This document shows positions 1-7,312 of a stretch of 64,000 bases of DNA, piece after piece. A program made the position numbers and the translations under genes. Where the stretch lies: the NCBI GenBank assembly GCA_964614185.1, contig CAZTKJ010000002.1, forward strand, positions 1 to 64,000, given 5' to 3'. The notes under the pieces were generated by a model. It made no database searches. It was not told where the DNA came from and saw nothing but the letters and a program-made list of their open reading frames with translations. Each line of letters opens with the position of its first letter. Position 1 is the first letter of the stretch. This DNA is from Suilimivivens sp964614185 (GTDB lineage: Bacteria > Bacillota > Clostridia > Lachnospirales > Lachnospiraceae).

Positions 1-202
1 TTAAATCATGTTCATCTACGGTATAGCTCAAAACGCCTTTCTGCCATAAACGGTTCAGCAGGACACGCACCATTCTGGGCGACATATCTGATTTTCCCTG
101 CATTTTCCTGATAACTTCCTTTGCGGTCAAAGATGTATCGCTTGCCCAAAACACTTCCATGATCAGCCATTCACTCTGACTGGGAGTAGTTTCTCTTTCC
201 AT
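1..202 (-). CDS. BlaI/MecI-family transcriptional repressor, N-terminal part (cut by window edge)
   Basis: The first 67 codons of a gene that runs off the left edge. The translation begins METTPS-like (MERETTPSQSEWLIMEVFWA) and continues with a winged-helix containing LTAKEVIRKM and SPRMVRVLLNRLWQKG. This is the layout of BlaI/MecI/CopY repressors, which bind palindromic operators as dimers and are inactivated by proteolysis by a BlaR/MecR-type sensor. The start ATG (complement of 200-202) follows an AAAGGGGG ribosome binding site. It is divergent from the MoxR operon on its right, so the shared 220-bp gap may hold its operator. The dimerisation/cleavage half is outside the window, so its partner and regulon cannot be named. 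Confidence 0.8.
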   Translation of the reverse strand, partial: MERETTPSQSEWLIMEVFWASDTSLTAKEVIRKMQGKSDMSPRMVRVLLNRLWQKGVLSYTVDEHDL

Positions 203-387
203 GTTATTTAACCCCCTTTTTATTATGTCTATATCTATATCGGACAAAATTAAATATTTGTTAATGGTTGTTCCTAAATTTATTAATGTTTATTATACTT
301 TTTTATTTTTGAATAATTTTATTTATTCGCAGTCTACAAGTATGAACAAATATTTGATATAATGAGCGTAAGCGCGAGTTTAGATGA

Positions 388-393
388 TATAAT
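388..393 (+). promoter_or_regulatory. Candidate -10 box for the MoxR/DUF58 operon
   Basis: TATAAT lies 31 bp before the MoxR start. The matching -35 position (365-370) is poor, so this is a weak call. A second TATAAT at 358-363 is also without a good -35. The gap 203-423 between the divergent repressor and this operon is AT-rich and otherwise shows nothing recognisable. Confidence 0.35.
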
Positions 394-423
394 AGATTCA
401 AATACAGAAAGGATCCTGTTTCC

Positions 424-1380
424 ATGAACGATTTACTACCAAGAATTAAAGAAAACATATCAAAAGTAATCATCGGTAAGGAACACGTAACCGAACTTCT
501 CCTGGCCGCCCTGGCGGCAAGCGGACATGTTCTGCTGGAAGATGTACCCGGAACCGGGAAGACGGTACTAGCCAAGTCTCTTGCCAAATCTATGGATTTT
601 TCCTTCCGAAGAATTCAGTTCACACCGGATCTGCTTCCCAGCGATGTGACCGGACTTTCCTATTACAATCAGGAAAAGGGAACTTTTGTCTTTAAAGAAG
701 GGCCCGTCTTTACCAACCTGCTGTTAGCAGACGAAATCAACCGCGCTACACCCAGAACCCAGTCCAGTCTGTTGGAATGCATGGGTGAGGGTCAGGTAAC
801 CGTAGATGGTGTGACAAGATCTCTGGATATACCTTTCTTCGTTATTGCAACCCAAAATCCTGTAGAGACACTTGGCTGTTATCCTCTGCCGGAAGCGCAG
901 ATGGACCGTTTCCTGATGCAGATCAGTATGGGAAGTCTGAGCGAGGAGGAAGAACGGCAGATGATTGACCGTTTTATCAACCATCAGCCTTTGGATACAA
1001 TTGAACCCGTCTGTACTCTTGGTGAAATAGCCGCTCTGCAAAAAGAATGCCGGAATATCTATGTACACCCGGACCTGCGAAACTACATCGTAAATCTGGT
1101 ACAGGGAACAAGAAAATACGGTGCTGTCTCCGAAAAAACACGCAAAATTGCGGAAGGTGTCAGCCCCAGAGGTACTCTCGCCCTGCTCCGCGCATCTCAG
1201 GGGTATGCAATGGTTCAGGAGCGGAATTTTGTTGTTCCTGAAGATATCAAAGCCGTGGCCATTCCGGTTCTGGCACACAGAATGATCTCAGAGGCCACCT
1301 ATACCGAACAAAAAGAATCCGTGATTCGCGGACTTCTTAACAGCATTTCCCTACCCACAGAAGATTGGACAAAACCATGA
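424..1380 (+). CDS. MoxR-family AAA+ ATPase (partner of DUF58 protein)
   Basis: A 318-residue MoxR AAA+ ATPase. Members act as chaperone-like ATPases that mature or activate partner proteins with DUF58 or VWA domains, often in envelope-stress or metal-insertion roles. Visible motifs: Walker A EDVPGTGKT (about 39-47), Walker B LLLADEINRA (about 99-108), sensor 1 ATQNP (about 142-146) and the LPEAQMDRF segment (about 155-163) typical of the family. The start ATG at 424 sits after AGGATCC. The stop overlaps the next gene in ATGA, so the pair is translationally coupled to a DUF58 protein, the usual partner. The substrate of this copy is not known. A second, different MoxR is at 24212-25024. Confidence 0.93.
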   Translation: MNDLLPRIKENISKVIIGKEHVTELLLAALAASGHVLLEDVPGTGKTVLAKSLAKSMDFSFRRIQFTPDLLPSDVTGLSYYNQEKGTFVFKEGPVFTNLLLADEINRATPRTQSSLLECMGEGQVTVDGVTRSLDIPFFVIATQNPVETLGCYPLPEAQMDRFLMQISMGSLSEEEERQMIDRFINHQPLDTIEPVCTLGEIAALQKECRNIYVHPDLRNYIVNLVQGTRKYGAVSEKTRKIAEGVSPRGTLALLRASQGYAMVQERNFVVPEDIKAVAIPVLAHRMISEATYTEQKESVIRGLLNSISLPTEDWTKP

Positions 1381-2537
1381 TCAGTTTATTTTTCCTGGGA
1401 TTCCTGTTGCTGACATTACTCTGGAATCTATATTATGCCAAACATTGGCACAAAAATTTAATGATTACTTTCAATTTTCTGCAGAATTTCGTCTATGCAG
1501 GCGATCAGGCGGAAATGACAGAACAAATTGAAAATAGAAAGAAACTGGTGCTTCCCATTCTGGAAGTTGCTTTTCATGTGGATAAAGATCTCGCTTTCCA
1601 TGACTGTGAAAATACCACTGTCAGTGATTTTACCTATAAGAGGGATATCTTTGCATTACTCGGCAATCAACGCATCACCAGAAAGTTGACTTTAAACTGT
1701 GCTCACAGAGGATATTACCGAATCGATAAATTTTATCTGACCTCCTTTTCCATGCTGCACAGACGGCGTTTTTCCATGGAATTTCCTACAGGTGCAGAGT
1801 TGTATGTATATGCTGCAAGAACAGATATCTCGGATATCCTTGTCACATGCCAGCGTCTCATGGGCAGCGTTCAATGTGTAAAACGTCTCTTTGAGGACCC
1901 ATTTGCCTATGCTTCTATCCGTGAGTATACCGTCACCGATCCTATGAAAACAATCAATTGGAAAGCCAGCGCACGGACAGGTGATCTGATGGTCAACACC
2001 TTTGAATCCACCCATATGGAAAAAGTTATGATCTTTTTGGATGTGGAAGACAGTGGCATTCTAAAATATGAATACCTGACGGAATATGCTATCTCTGTGG
2101 CTGCTTCTCTGTCACGGAAAATGATCGCACGGGGAATGGAGGTAGGATTATACACAAATATCATTTCCAATTCCCCTATAAACGTAAATAATACAGCATC
2201 TCCAACTATAAAAGAGAACATGCCGCCCCATACTTATCTGGTACCGGCAAGCGGTAAAAAACAGCTTTCCGATATAGAGCGTCTGCTGGCCAGACATAAA
2301 GCGAATTCCAATATTGTTCCCTTTCCGCCCATACTTGACAGTTTTACCGGTCAGACCGAAGATTCCGTTCTGATCTTTATTTCCCCAAATACTCTGAACA
2401 ATCAGCCTGCAATTGAAACATTTGTAGGAAGGGAACAACAGGCTGTCTGGATCGTTCCTCATCCCGTAACAAAAGCGTGTGACATGCATCTGGCAGGTAA
2501 TATACATCTGATCAAACGCGGAATATATGACACTTGA
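1377..2537 (+). CDS. DUF58 family membrane-anchored protein
   Basis: A 386-residue DUF58 protein. These are encoded beside MoxR ATPases and are thought to be their clients or adaptors; the core has a VWA-like fold. The N-terminus is one hydrophobic segment (ISLFFLGFLLLTLLW), followed by an extracytoplasmic-looking beta-rich part and the DUF58 signature around residues 177-205, with IREYTVTDPMKTINWKASAR. A longer frame starts at TTG 1365, but ATG 1377 overlaps the stop of the upstream gene as ATGA, the normal coupling in this operon type, so it was chosen. Its stop is close to the following membrane-protein gene. Exact function unknown. Confidence 0.88.
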   Translation: MISLFFLGFLLLTLLWNLYYAKHWHKNLMITFNFLQNFVYAGDQAEMTEQIENRKKLVLPILEVAFHVDKDLAFHDCENTTVSDFTYKRDIFALLGNQRITRKLTLNCAHRGYYRIDKFYLTSFSMLHRRRFSMEFPTGAELYVYAARTDISDILVTCQRLMGSVQCVKRLFEDPFAYASIREYTVTDPMKTINWKASARTGDLMVNTFESTHMEKVMIFLDVEDSGILKYEYLTEYAISVAASLSRKMIARGMEVGLYTNIISNSPINVNNTASPTIKENMPPHTYLVPASGKKQLSDIERLLARHKANSNIVPFPPILDSFTGQTEDSVLIFISPNTLNNQPAIETFVGREQQAVWIVPHPVTKACDMHLAGNIHLIKRGIYDT

Positions 2538-2563
2538 AATGCGCCAAAGAACAGGAGGCCCAC

Positions 2564-3790
2564 TTGAGAAAACTAATCAAAACATCCGCAGGATGGATTC
2601 ACACATCCCTTATTCTTGCGATTATCATTCCATTGATCTATGCTCTCTTCATTAAGGAGCAGACTCCCAACCTATATCTGAAATGCCTGCTTATTTTGTT
2701 TCCTGTAGTGATAACTGACTTTGCAGCAGACAGATGCCGGAATCTTTTATCTTATCTTATTTGGTCTGCACTGACATTTGCTACAACCGGTGCAGCGGCA
2801 TGGGTTGTGGCCGGTTCTTTGCGCGATAACGTCCTATTCTGGGGATATCTGCTATTTCTTCTTGGTGAAACTTTTTTTATTATAGTCAACCGCCTGACTG
2901 CACGGATCCGGAAGAAAAAAGACGCGGAAGCTGCTACAATCGCTGATCCCACCTTTCATCCCTATTATGATATATTAAAAGAACCTGCTTTTCCTGTTCT
3001 GTTCTATTTCGGGGCAGCTTATATTCTTGCAGTCAATTTCAACAGTCCGTCAGTGTGCAATGCTGCTCTCTTCAGCGCTATTGTATATGTGTTGACAACC
3101 TTCTTATATCAGTATGTGAACGAAACAGAACATTATCTTTCTCTGAATAAAAGAACCTGCAATCTTCCTTCCAAAAGAATCTATGCAATCGGAAGCGGCA
3201 TTCTGTCAATCTATCTGCTTATATTGATAACGCTGACACTGCCCTCTATATTTACAATCTCTCATCGGCATTATCGTGATCTTAAAGAAGCAACTGCCGA
3301 TATGGAGATCGGTTACGTTGAACTACTACCGGAATATAATTCCGAAACTACCGCGGAAGACCCTCTGACTGCCTTGATGTTAGAATATGACAATCTAACA
3401 TTTCTTCCATGGTGGATAGATTACATTTTCTATATTATCGCAGTCTTCTTTTCCATATTTCTTACCATAGCGCTTATAAAGAAAATCTATACTGTTTTTC
3501 AGGATTTCCGGATTTCTATCGATGAAAACGGAGATATTGTGGAAGAATTACAGGACACGGCAGAGGATATCCGAAAAATAAAAATACCTGCAATCCGCCG
3601 CAGCCGCAAATTATCAGAAAAAGAGCGCATCAGAAAAGAATATCGTAAGATAATCCGACTGCATCGCAAAGACCGTCCCGCCATCTACGAATCTCCGGCA
3701 GAAATTGAGGATAAAGCCGGAATCGCAGGAACTAAAGAAACGTCAGTCCTTCATAGGCGATATGAACTGGCGAGGTACGGTCAGGAATAA
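2564..3790 (+). CDS. Polytopic membrane protein of the MoxR/DUF58 operon, function unknown
   Basis: A 408-residue membrane protein with about eight predicted transmembrane segments, a loop with conserved-looking charged residues after segment 7, and a basic cytoplasmic tail of about 100 residues rich in Arg/Lys/Glu. A frame exists from TTG 2534 overlapping the upstream stop, but AGGAGG at 2553-2558 lies 5 bp before an in-frame TTG at 2564, so translation most likely starts there. In other bacteria the third gene of MoxR-DUF58 operons is often a large membrane protein, sometimes with a transglutaminase domain. No transglutaminase motif is seen here. It ends just before a hairpin terminator. 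No function is proposed beyond a role with the MoxR/DUF58 pair. Confidence 0.75.
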   Translation: MRKLIKTSAGWIHTSLILAIIIPLIYALFIKEQTPNLYLKCLLILFPVVITDFAADRCRNLLSYLIWSALTFATTGAAAWVVAGSLRDNVLFWGYLLFLLGETFFIIVNRLTARIRKKKDAEAATIADPTFHPYYDILKEPAFPVLFYFGAAYILAVNFNSPSVCNAALFSAIVYVLTTFLYQYVNETEHYLSLNKRTCNLPSKRIYAIGSGILSIYLLILITLTLPSIFTISHRHYRDLKEATADMEIGYVELLPEYNSETTAEDPLTALMLEYDNLTFLPWWIDYIFYIIAVFFSIFLTIALIKKIYTVFQDFRISIDENGDIVEELQDTAEDIRKIKIPAIRRSRKLSEKERIRKEYRKIIRLHRKDRPAIYESPAEIEDKAGIAGTKETSVLHRRYELARYGQE

Positions 3791-3824
3791 GAAAGGAGAT
3801 AACCTTATAAGGTATCTCCTTTCC
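3791..3824. terminator. Bidirectional hairpin terminator between convergent genes
   Basis: GAAAGGAGATAACC and GGTATCTCCTTTC pair across a short loop with one bulged base. It lies directly after the plus-strand membrane gene stop and 12 bp from the stop of the minus-strand protease gene, so it can serve both. Confidence 0.75.
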
Positions 3825-3836
3825 ATCAGTTTCTTA

Positions 3837-4718
3837 TTAATCAACATTTTCCACAGTCAATACTGCATCTGCAGGAAGCTCCTTTCTCTTTCCCAGAACC
3901 TTGAAGCAGAACAATATTAGCAGCAACCCAACGATTCCATTTCCGATCAACGCAAGAACTTCATATCCCTCCGGAAACAGTTCATAGTAAAAATCAATAA
4001 AATTAGATGTAAAGTTAATTACGCCATGCAGAAGCATACAATACCAGATATTATGGTATTTTCCATATATGTATCCCAGCACAAGTCCTATCAGAAATGC
4101 ATAGGAACCCTGTACCAGATTTCCATGGATTACTCCGAATGCAAATGCCTGAATGCAGTTGGCTACCCAAAAACGGCCACTTACTTTTCCGGCAATTCTA
4201 AAAATAATTCCCCTGCACAGAATTTCTTCTCCTAATGGCGCCAATATAACTGTTGCAATAAATGTAACTAATGTAAATTCCGTAATGCCTGCGGCTTCCA
4301 TCAGATCCATATAGCTTTCCATGATCCCCGGACTTATCAAATAGATAATATTCAAAATTCCGGTAATAAAGAACTGCATGCCTATGCCCAGCCAGATGAT
4401 CGCTGCCACCCCTTTATAATCAGGTTTCTCTGCTCCAATCGGCCTTGGTTTCCTGCCATATACCAGATAATACCACAAACCGAAAATAATAAGTCCTATT
4501 ACCTGATACAATACTACAATATACATTGCATTATCCATATAACCGTAAACAGCCTGCTCCAAAGCATAATCATAAGAAACTGTACCTGGGGCTTTAGCTA
4601 TTTCCTGCAGTACATAAACAACCATTACTGCAACCGCACAGCCAATCTGTAATACCAGCGAAAGAAGTGCCGGCAGCATGGCCACAATAAACCACCCTAC
4701 TTTTTTCAATACTTTCAT
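3837..4718 (-). CDS. CPBP-family intramembrane glutamic endopeptidase
   Basis: A 293-residue integral membrane protein of the CPBP (CAAX protease/bacteriocin-processing, Abi) family. Motif 1 EExxxR is GEEILCRG (Glu164, Glu165, Arg169), motif 2 FxxxH is FGVIH (His198), and motif 3 is LLHGVINF (His231). These form the membrane-buried active site in the family. Several hydrophobic segments surround them. The start was set at the ATG after GGGGAGGATAGGTATC. The longer open frame (from 4787) begins inside the promoter and is rejected. In bacteria such proteins process peptides, give bacteriocin immunity or act in stress signalling; the target here is unknown. It is monocistronic, with its own promoter and a shared terminator. 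Confidence 0.9.
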   Translation of the reverse strand: MKVLKKVGWFIVAMLPALLSLVLQIGCAVAVMVVYVLQEIAKAPGTVSYDYALEQAVYGYMDNAMYIVVLYQVIGLIIFGLWYYLVYGRKPRPIGAEKPDYKGVAAIIWLGIGMQFFITGILNIIYLISPGIMESYMDLMEAAGITEFTLVTFIATVILAPLGEEILCRGIIFRIAGKVSGRFWVANCIQAFAFGVIHGNLVQGSYAFLIGLVLGYIYGKYHNIWYCMLLHGVINFTSNFIDFYYELFPEGYEVLALIGNGIVGLLLILFCFKVLGKRKELPADAVLTVENVD

Positions 4719-4758
4719 GATACCTATCCTCCCCGATAGCTGCATTTCATTCTGTTTT

Positions 4759-4787
4759 ATCTTATCATTTTTGTTGCTGCCTTTCAA
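4759..4787 (-). promoter_or_regulatory. SigA-type promoter of the CPBP protease gene
   Basis: On the minus strand TTGAAA (4782-4787), 17-bp spacer, TAAGAT (4759-4764). It lies about 40 bp before the chosen start codon. Confidence 0.6.
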
Positions 4788-4823
4788 TCACCTTCCTGCT
4801 TTTTTCATGATTCGAGGAACTGT

Positions 4824-6272
4824 TTACTCCCTCGCCCCGGGAAGACGATATCTGATCAGCCTCTTGGATAATTGTTTTAAATTAAGTGGAAATAGCGGAT
4901 ATATATAGCTTCTTCCTGACAGCGTTTTATTGGAAACAATAGCAGCTATCATGATCACAATGGCAGCTATATACCCCCATACTCCAAAAATTGCTGTAAG
5001 AATCAGGTTAATAATCCTCATAAATTTAATGGCATATCCAAGCTCATAGCTGGCCTGGGTATAATTTGCAATGGCCACAAAAGCCATATATAACATAACT
5101 TCACTGTTGAACCATCCACTGTTGACCGAAAATTCTCCCAATACCAGCGCTGCCATTACACTAAGAGGTGTGCTCAGCATATTAGGTGTATTGACAGCGG
5201 CCAGCCTGAGGCCGTCAATGGCAAGCTCCAAAAGCAAAAACTGCCAGACAAGCGGTATATTCGTAGCATCTTTAACTGCAATAAATTCAAATCCTCTCGG
5301 AATCCATTCCTGATTCTGCATAAGGAGCAGAAATGTAGGCGTTATCAAATACGTTAATACCGCAATCAAAAATCTGGATAGTCGAAGATAAGTTCCCGTA
5401 ATAGGTGGGAAATAATAATCATCCGCCTCTTCCACTACATCAAATACCGAAGTAGGGGTTATCATGGCAGAAGGTGAATTATCTACAAGAATAACAATAT
5501 CTCCTTCCAATATCTGCGCCGATGCTGTATCCGGACGTTCCGTAAACTTAAATTTGGGGAAGGGATTATACCACTTTTTCTTATATAAGCACTCTGCAAG
5601 ACTTTCCTGATTCATGGTAAGCGCATCCACCCGGATATTTTGGATTCTCTCTTTTATCTGCTCAAGAAACTGATGATCTACTCTGGTATCTATATAACAT
5701 AGCACAATATCTGTCTGAGAGCTGTTGCCTGCATGGAACATTTCCATACGAAGATCCGTACTGCGGATTCTTCTCCTGATCAAGGCTGTATTAAATACAA
5801 TCGTTTCTACAAATCCGTCTTTGGAACCTCTCAGAGCCTTATCCTTTTCCGGTTCTGTAATTCCTCTGGCCGGATAAGTTCTGGAATCTATTAACAAACA
5901 CTTATCATAACCGTCAATAAAAAGCGCAAAGACACCTGACATAATAAAGTATATGATCTGCTCCCAAGTATCCTGCAGATCCACTTCCACATAAGGAATA
6001 TATTGCTTTGACATTTCATGGGCATCCTTTGGCATTTCATCTGCTTTAAGATCCATAAAATACTGCAGCATTTTCTGCATAAGTTCATCCTTGCAGAACC
6101 CATCTATAAAATACATACAGGCATCTCTTCCACCTACTTTGATGACTCTGTATACCAGGTCAAAATTCTTATCTACCTCCAGTTTTTTATTCAGATATTT
6201 CATATTTTCCTGAAGGGAGGAACTCATTGTCCCTGGGTTTTCTCTCAGATGCTCTATTCCGTTTATATCCAT
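4824..6272 (-). CDS. spoVAF: Spore germination protein SpoVAF (GerA-A subunit family)
   Basis: A 482-residue GerA-family protein resembling SpoVAF, an inner spore-membrane protein that in Bacillus amplifies germinant-receptor signalling and ion release. The soluble N-terminal half carries segments matching SpoVAF as I recall it: RTYPARGITEPE, GSKDGFVETIVFNTALIRRR, FTERPDTASAQILEGD and VDNSPSAMITPT. The C-terminal half has about five membrane segments and ends in basic residues. The start ATG lies 7 bp after AAGGAG; the longer frame starting 21 bp upstream lacks a ribosome site. No GerA B/C subunit genes adjoin it, which fits SpoVAF better than a full germinant receptor. A forespore-type promoter is seen upstream. 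Assignment to SpoVAF rather than another GerA-A subunit is from remembered similarity. Confidence 0.85.
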   Translation of the reverse strand: MDINGIEHLRENPGTMSSSLQENMKYLNKKLEVDKNFDLVYRVIKVGGRDACMYFIDGFCKDELMQKMLQYFMDLKADEMPKDAHEMSKQYIPYVEVDLQDTWEQIIYFIMSGVFALFIDGYDKCLLIDSRTYPARGITEPEKDKALRGSKDGFVETIVFNTALIRRRIRSTDLRMEMFHAGNSSQTDIVLCYIDTRVDHQFLEQIKERIQNIRVDALTMNQESLAECLYKKKWYNPFPKFKFTERPDTASAQILEGDIVILVDNSPSAMITPTSVFDVVEEADDYYFPPITGTYLRLSRFLIAVLTYLITPTFLLLMQNQEWIPRGFEFIAVKDATNIPLVWQFLLLELAIDGLRLAAVNTPNMLSTPLSVMAALVLGEFSVNSGWFNSEVMLYMAFVAIANYTQASYELGYAIKFMRIINLILTAIFGVWGYIAAIVIMIAAIVSNKTLSGRSYIYPLFPLNLKQLSKRLIRYRLPGARE

Positions 6273-6309
6273 AAAAAAACTCCTTCCATTCACATTTAGG
6301 TTTACTACC

Positions 6310-6340
6310 CATTATGTGGTAAAAGGAGTTATTTTATACA
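6310..6340 (-). promoter_or_regulatory. Candidate SigG (forespore) promoter of spoVAF
   Basis: On the minus strand TGTATA (6335-6340), 18-bp spacer, CATAATG (6310-6316). This resembles the SigG consensus (TGAATA and CATACTA, spacing 17-18). It lies 37 bp before the spoVAF start, and spoVA genes are SigG-dependent in Bacillus. Confidence 0.5.
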
Positions 6341-6351
6341 AATCAGACTGC

Positions 6352-6786
6352 TTATTGTTTCCCTGTACTTCCAAAGCCTCCCCTGTCTTTTCCTTCTAAA
6401 ACTTTTACTTCTTCAAAAAGAATTTTAGGTTGATTTTCCATAATACGGAACTGACAGATTCTGTCATTACATTCAATATGAGTATCCCGTACTGCCAACG
6501 CCGGCATAAACCACTGGTCATTGTCTCCACAGTAGGAACTGTCCACCACACCCTGATGATTGGTCTGGATAATTCCAAAATTCTTAAATGTAGAACTTCT
6601 TGGGACAATATGAGCCTCATAACCTTTGGGCAGTTCCATGGCAATCCCCAAGGGAATCAATTTAAATTCTCCCTTTTTCAGGTCTACGGATTCTGCCGCT
6701 CTAAGATCAATCCAATCAGATTTTCCATCTATGTAAGTTAGTTTTTCTATTTTTTCCGTAAAATATTTTATTTTAATGGTTTCCAT
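6352..6786 (-). CDS. dut: dUTP diphosphatase (dUTPase)
   Basis: A 144-residue trimeric-type dUTPase, which hydrolyses dUTP to dUMP and diphosphate, keeping uracil out of DNA and feeding thymidylate synthesis. The five family motifs are visible: DLRAAE near 27-32, PRSSTFKNFGII near 62-73, GVVDSSYCGDNDQW near 79-92 with the catalytic Asp, DRICQFRI near 108-115, and the C-terminal RGGFGSTG near 135-142 that closes over the nucleotide. The start METIK follows AGGCAGGGATATC; the longer frame adds ten unlikely residues. It is last in an nrdD-nrdG-dut unit, 13 bp after nrdG, so deoxynucleotide production and dUTP clean-up are co-expressed. Confidence 0.93.
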   Translation of the reverse strand: METIKIKYFTEKIEKLTYIDGKSDWIDLRAAESVDLKKGEFKLIPLGIAMELPKGYEAHIVPRSSTFKNFGIIQTNHQGVVDSSYCGDNDQWFMPALAVRDTHIECNDRICQFRIMENQPKILFEEVKVLEGKDRGGFGSTGKQ

Positions 6787-6799
6787 GATATCCCTGCCT

Positions 6800-7309
6800 T
6801 TACGCGTAATCATCACAATGCAGAACCGGAACGATGGGATCTGTCTGCTTCAGACTTTTTTGCACATCAATTACTCTTTGATTGCTGCTCCCCTTCCAAA
6901 GAAGTTTATTATCTTTTTTTTCTATCTGGAACTCTCCATCTATCAGCACATCAATATACTGCATAACCGCATAATGAAATATACTTTCCCAGGAGTCTCC
7001 TGTGTAAAGCCAAATAGTTTTATCAGGATACTTTTGTTTGATTTCAGCCATTAAGTTCCTGACTTCCAGTCTGTTTGCCGAATGAAGGGGATCGCCTCCT
7101 GAAAAAGTAATTCCGGAAATATATGGCTTATCCAATTGTTCAAAAATTTCCTGTTTCGCAGCAGCATCAAAAGGAAGTCCGCCGTTAGGATCCCACGTAA
7201 GAGGATTCTGACATTCCTTGCAGCAATGAGAACAGCCTGCCACCCAAAGCACAACACGCAGTCCATCTCCATTTAACATATCATCTTTGGTTATATTGTG
7301 GTATCTCAT
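6800..7309 (-). CDS. nrdG: Anaerobic ribonucleotide reductase activating protein
   Basis: A 169-residue radical SAM activase. NrdG binds a [4Fe-4S] cluster and uses S-adenosylmethionine to install the glycyl radical on NrdD under anoxia. The CxxxCxxC cluster motif is GCSHCCKEC (Cys26, Cys30, Cys33), near the N-terminus as in the family, followed by a GGDPL-type segment (TFSGGDPLHS). It starts at ATG 7309 directly after the nrdD stop, with AAGGG next to it, so translation probably depends on coupling to nrdD. Length and order match the standard nrdDG pair. Confidence 0.95.
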   Translation of the reverse strand: MRYHNITKDDMLNGDGLRVVLWVAGCSHCCKECQNPLTWDPNGGLPFDAAAKQEIFEQLDKPYISGITFSGGDPLHSANRLEVRNLMAEIKQKYPDKTIWLYTGDSWESIFHYAVMQYIDVLIDGEFQIEKKDNKLLWKGSSNQRVIDVQKSLKQTDPIVPVLHCDDYA

Positions 7310-7312
7310 CCC

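Noticed and set aside
724..1278. 184-codon minus-strand open frame inside the MoxR gene
   Set aside because: Antisense to an intact AAA+ ATPase with all motifs.
1365..1376. TTG 1365 as start of the DUF58 gene
   Set aside because: ATG 1377 overlaps the MoxR stop in the common ATGA coupling and gives a normal membrane-anchor N-terminus.
4719..4787. Longer CPBP protease start
   Set aside because: The extension covers the promoter (TTGAAA-17-TAAGAT); ATG 4718 has a strong ribosome site.
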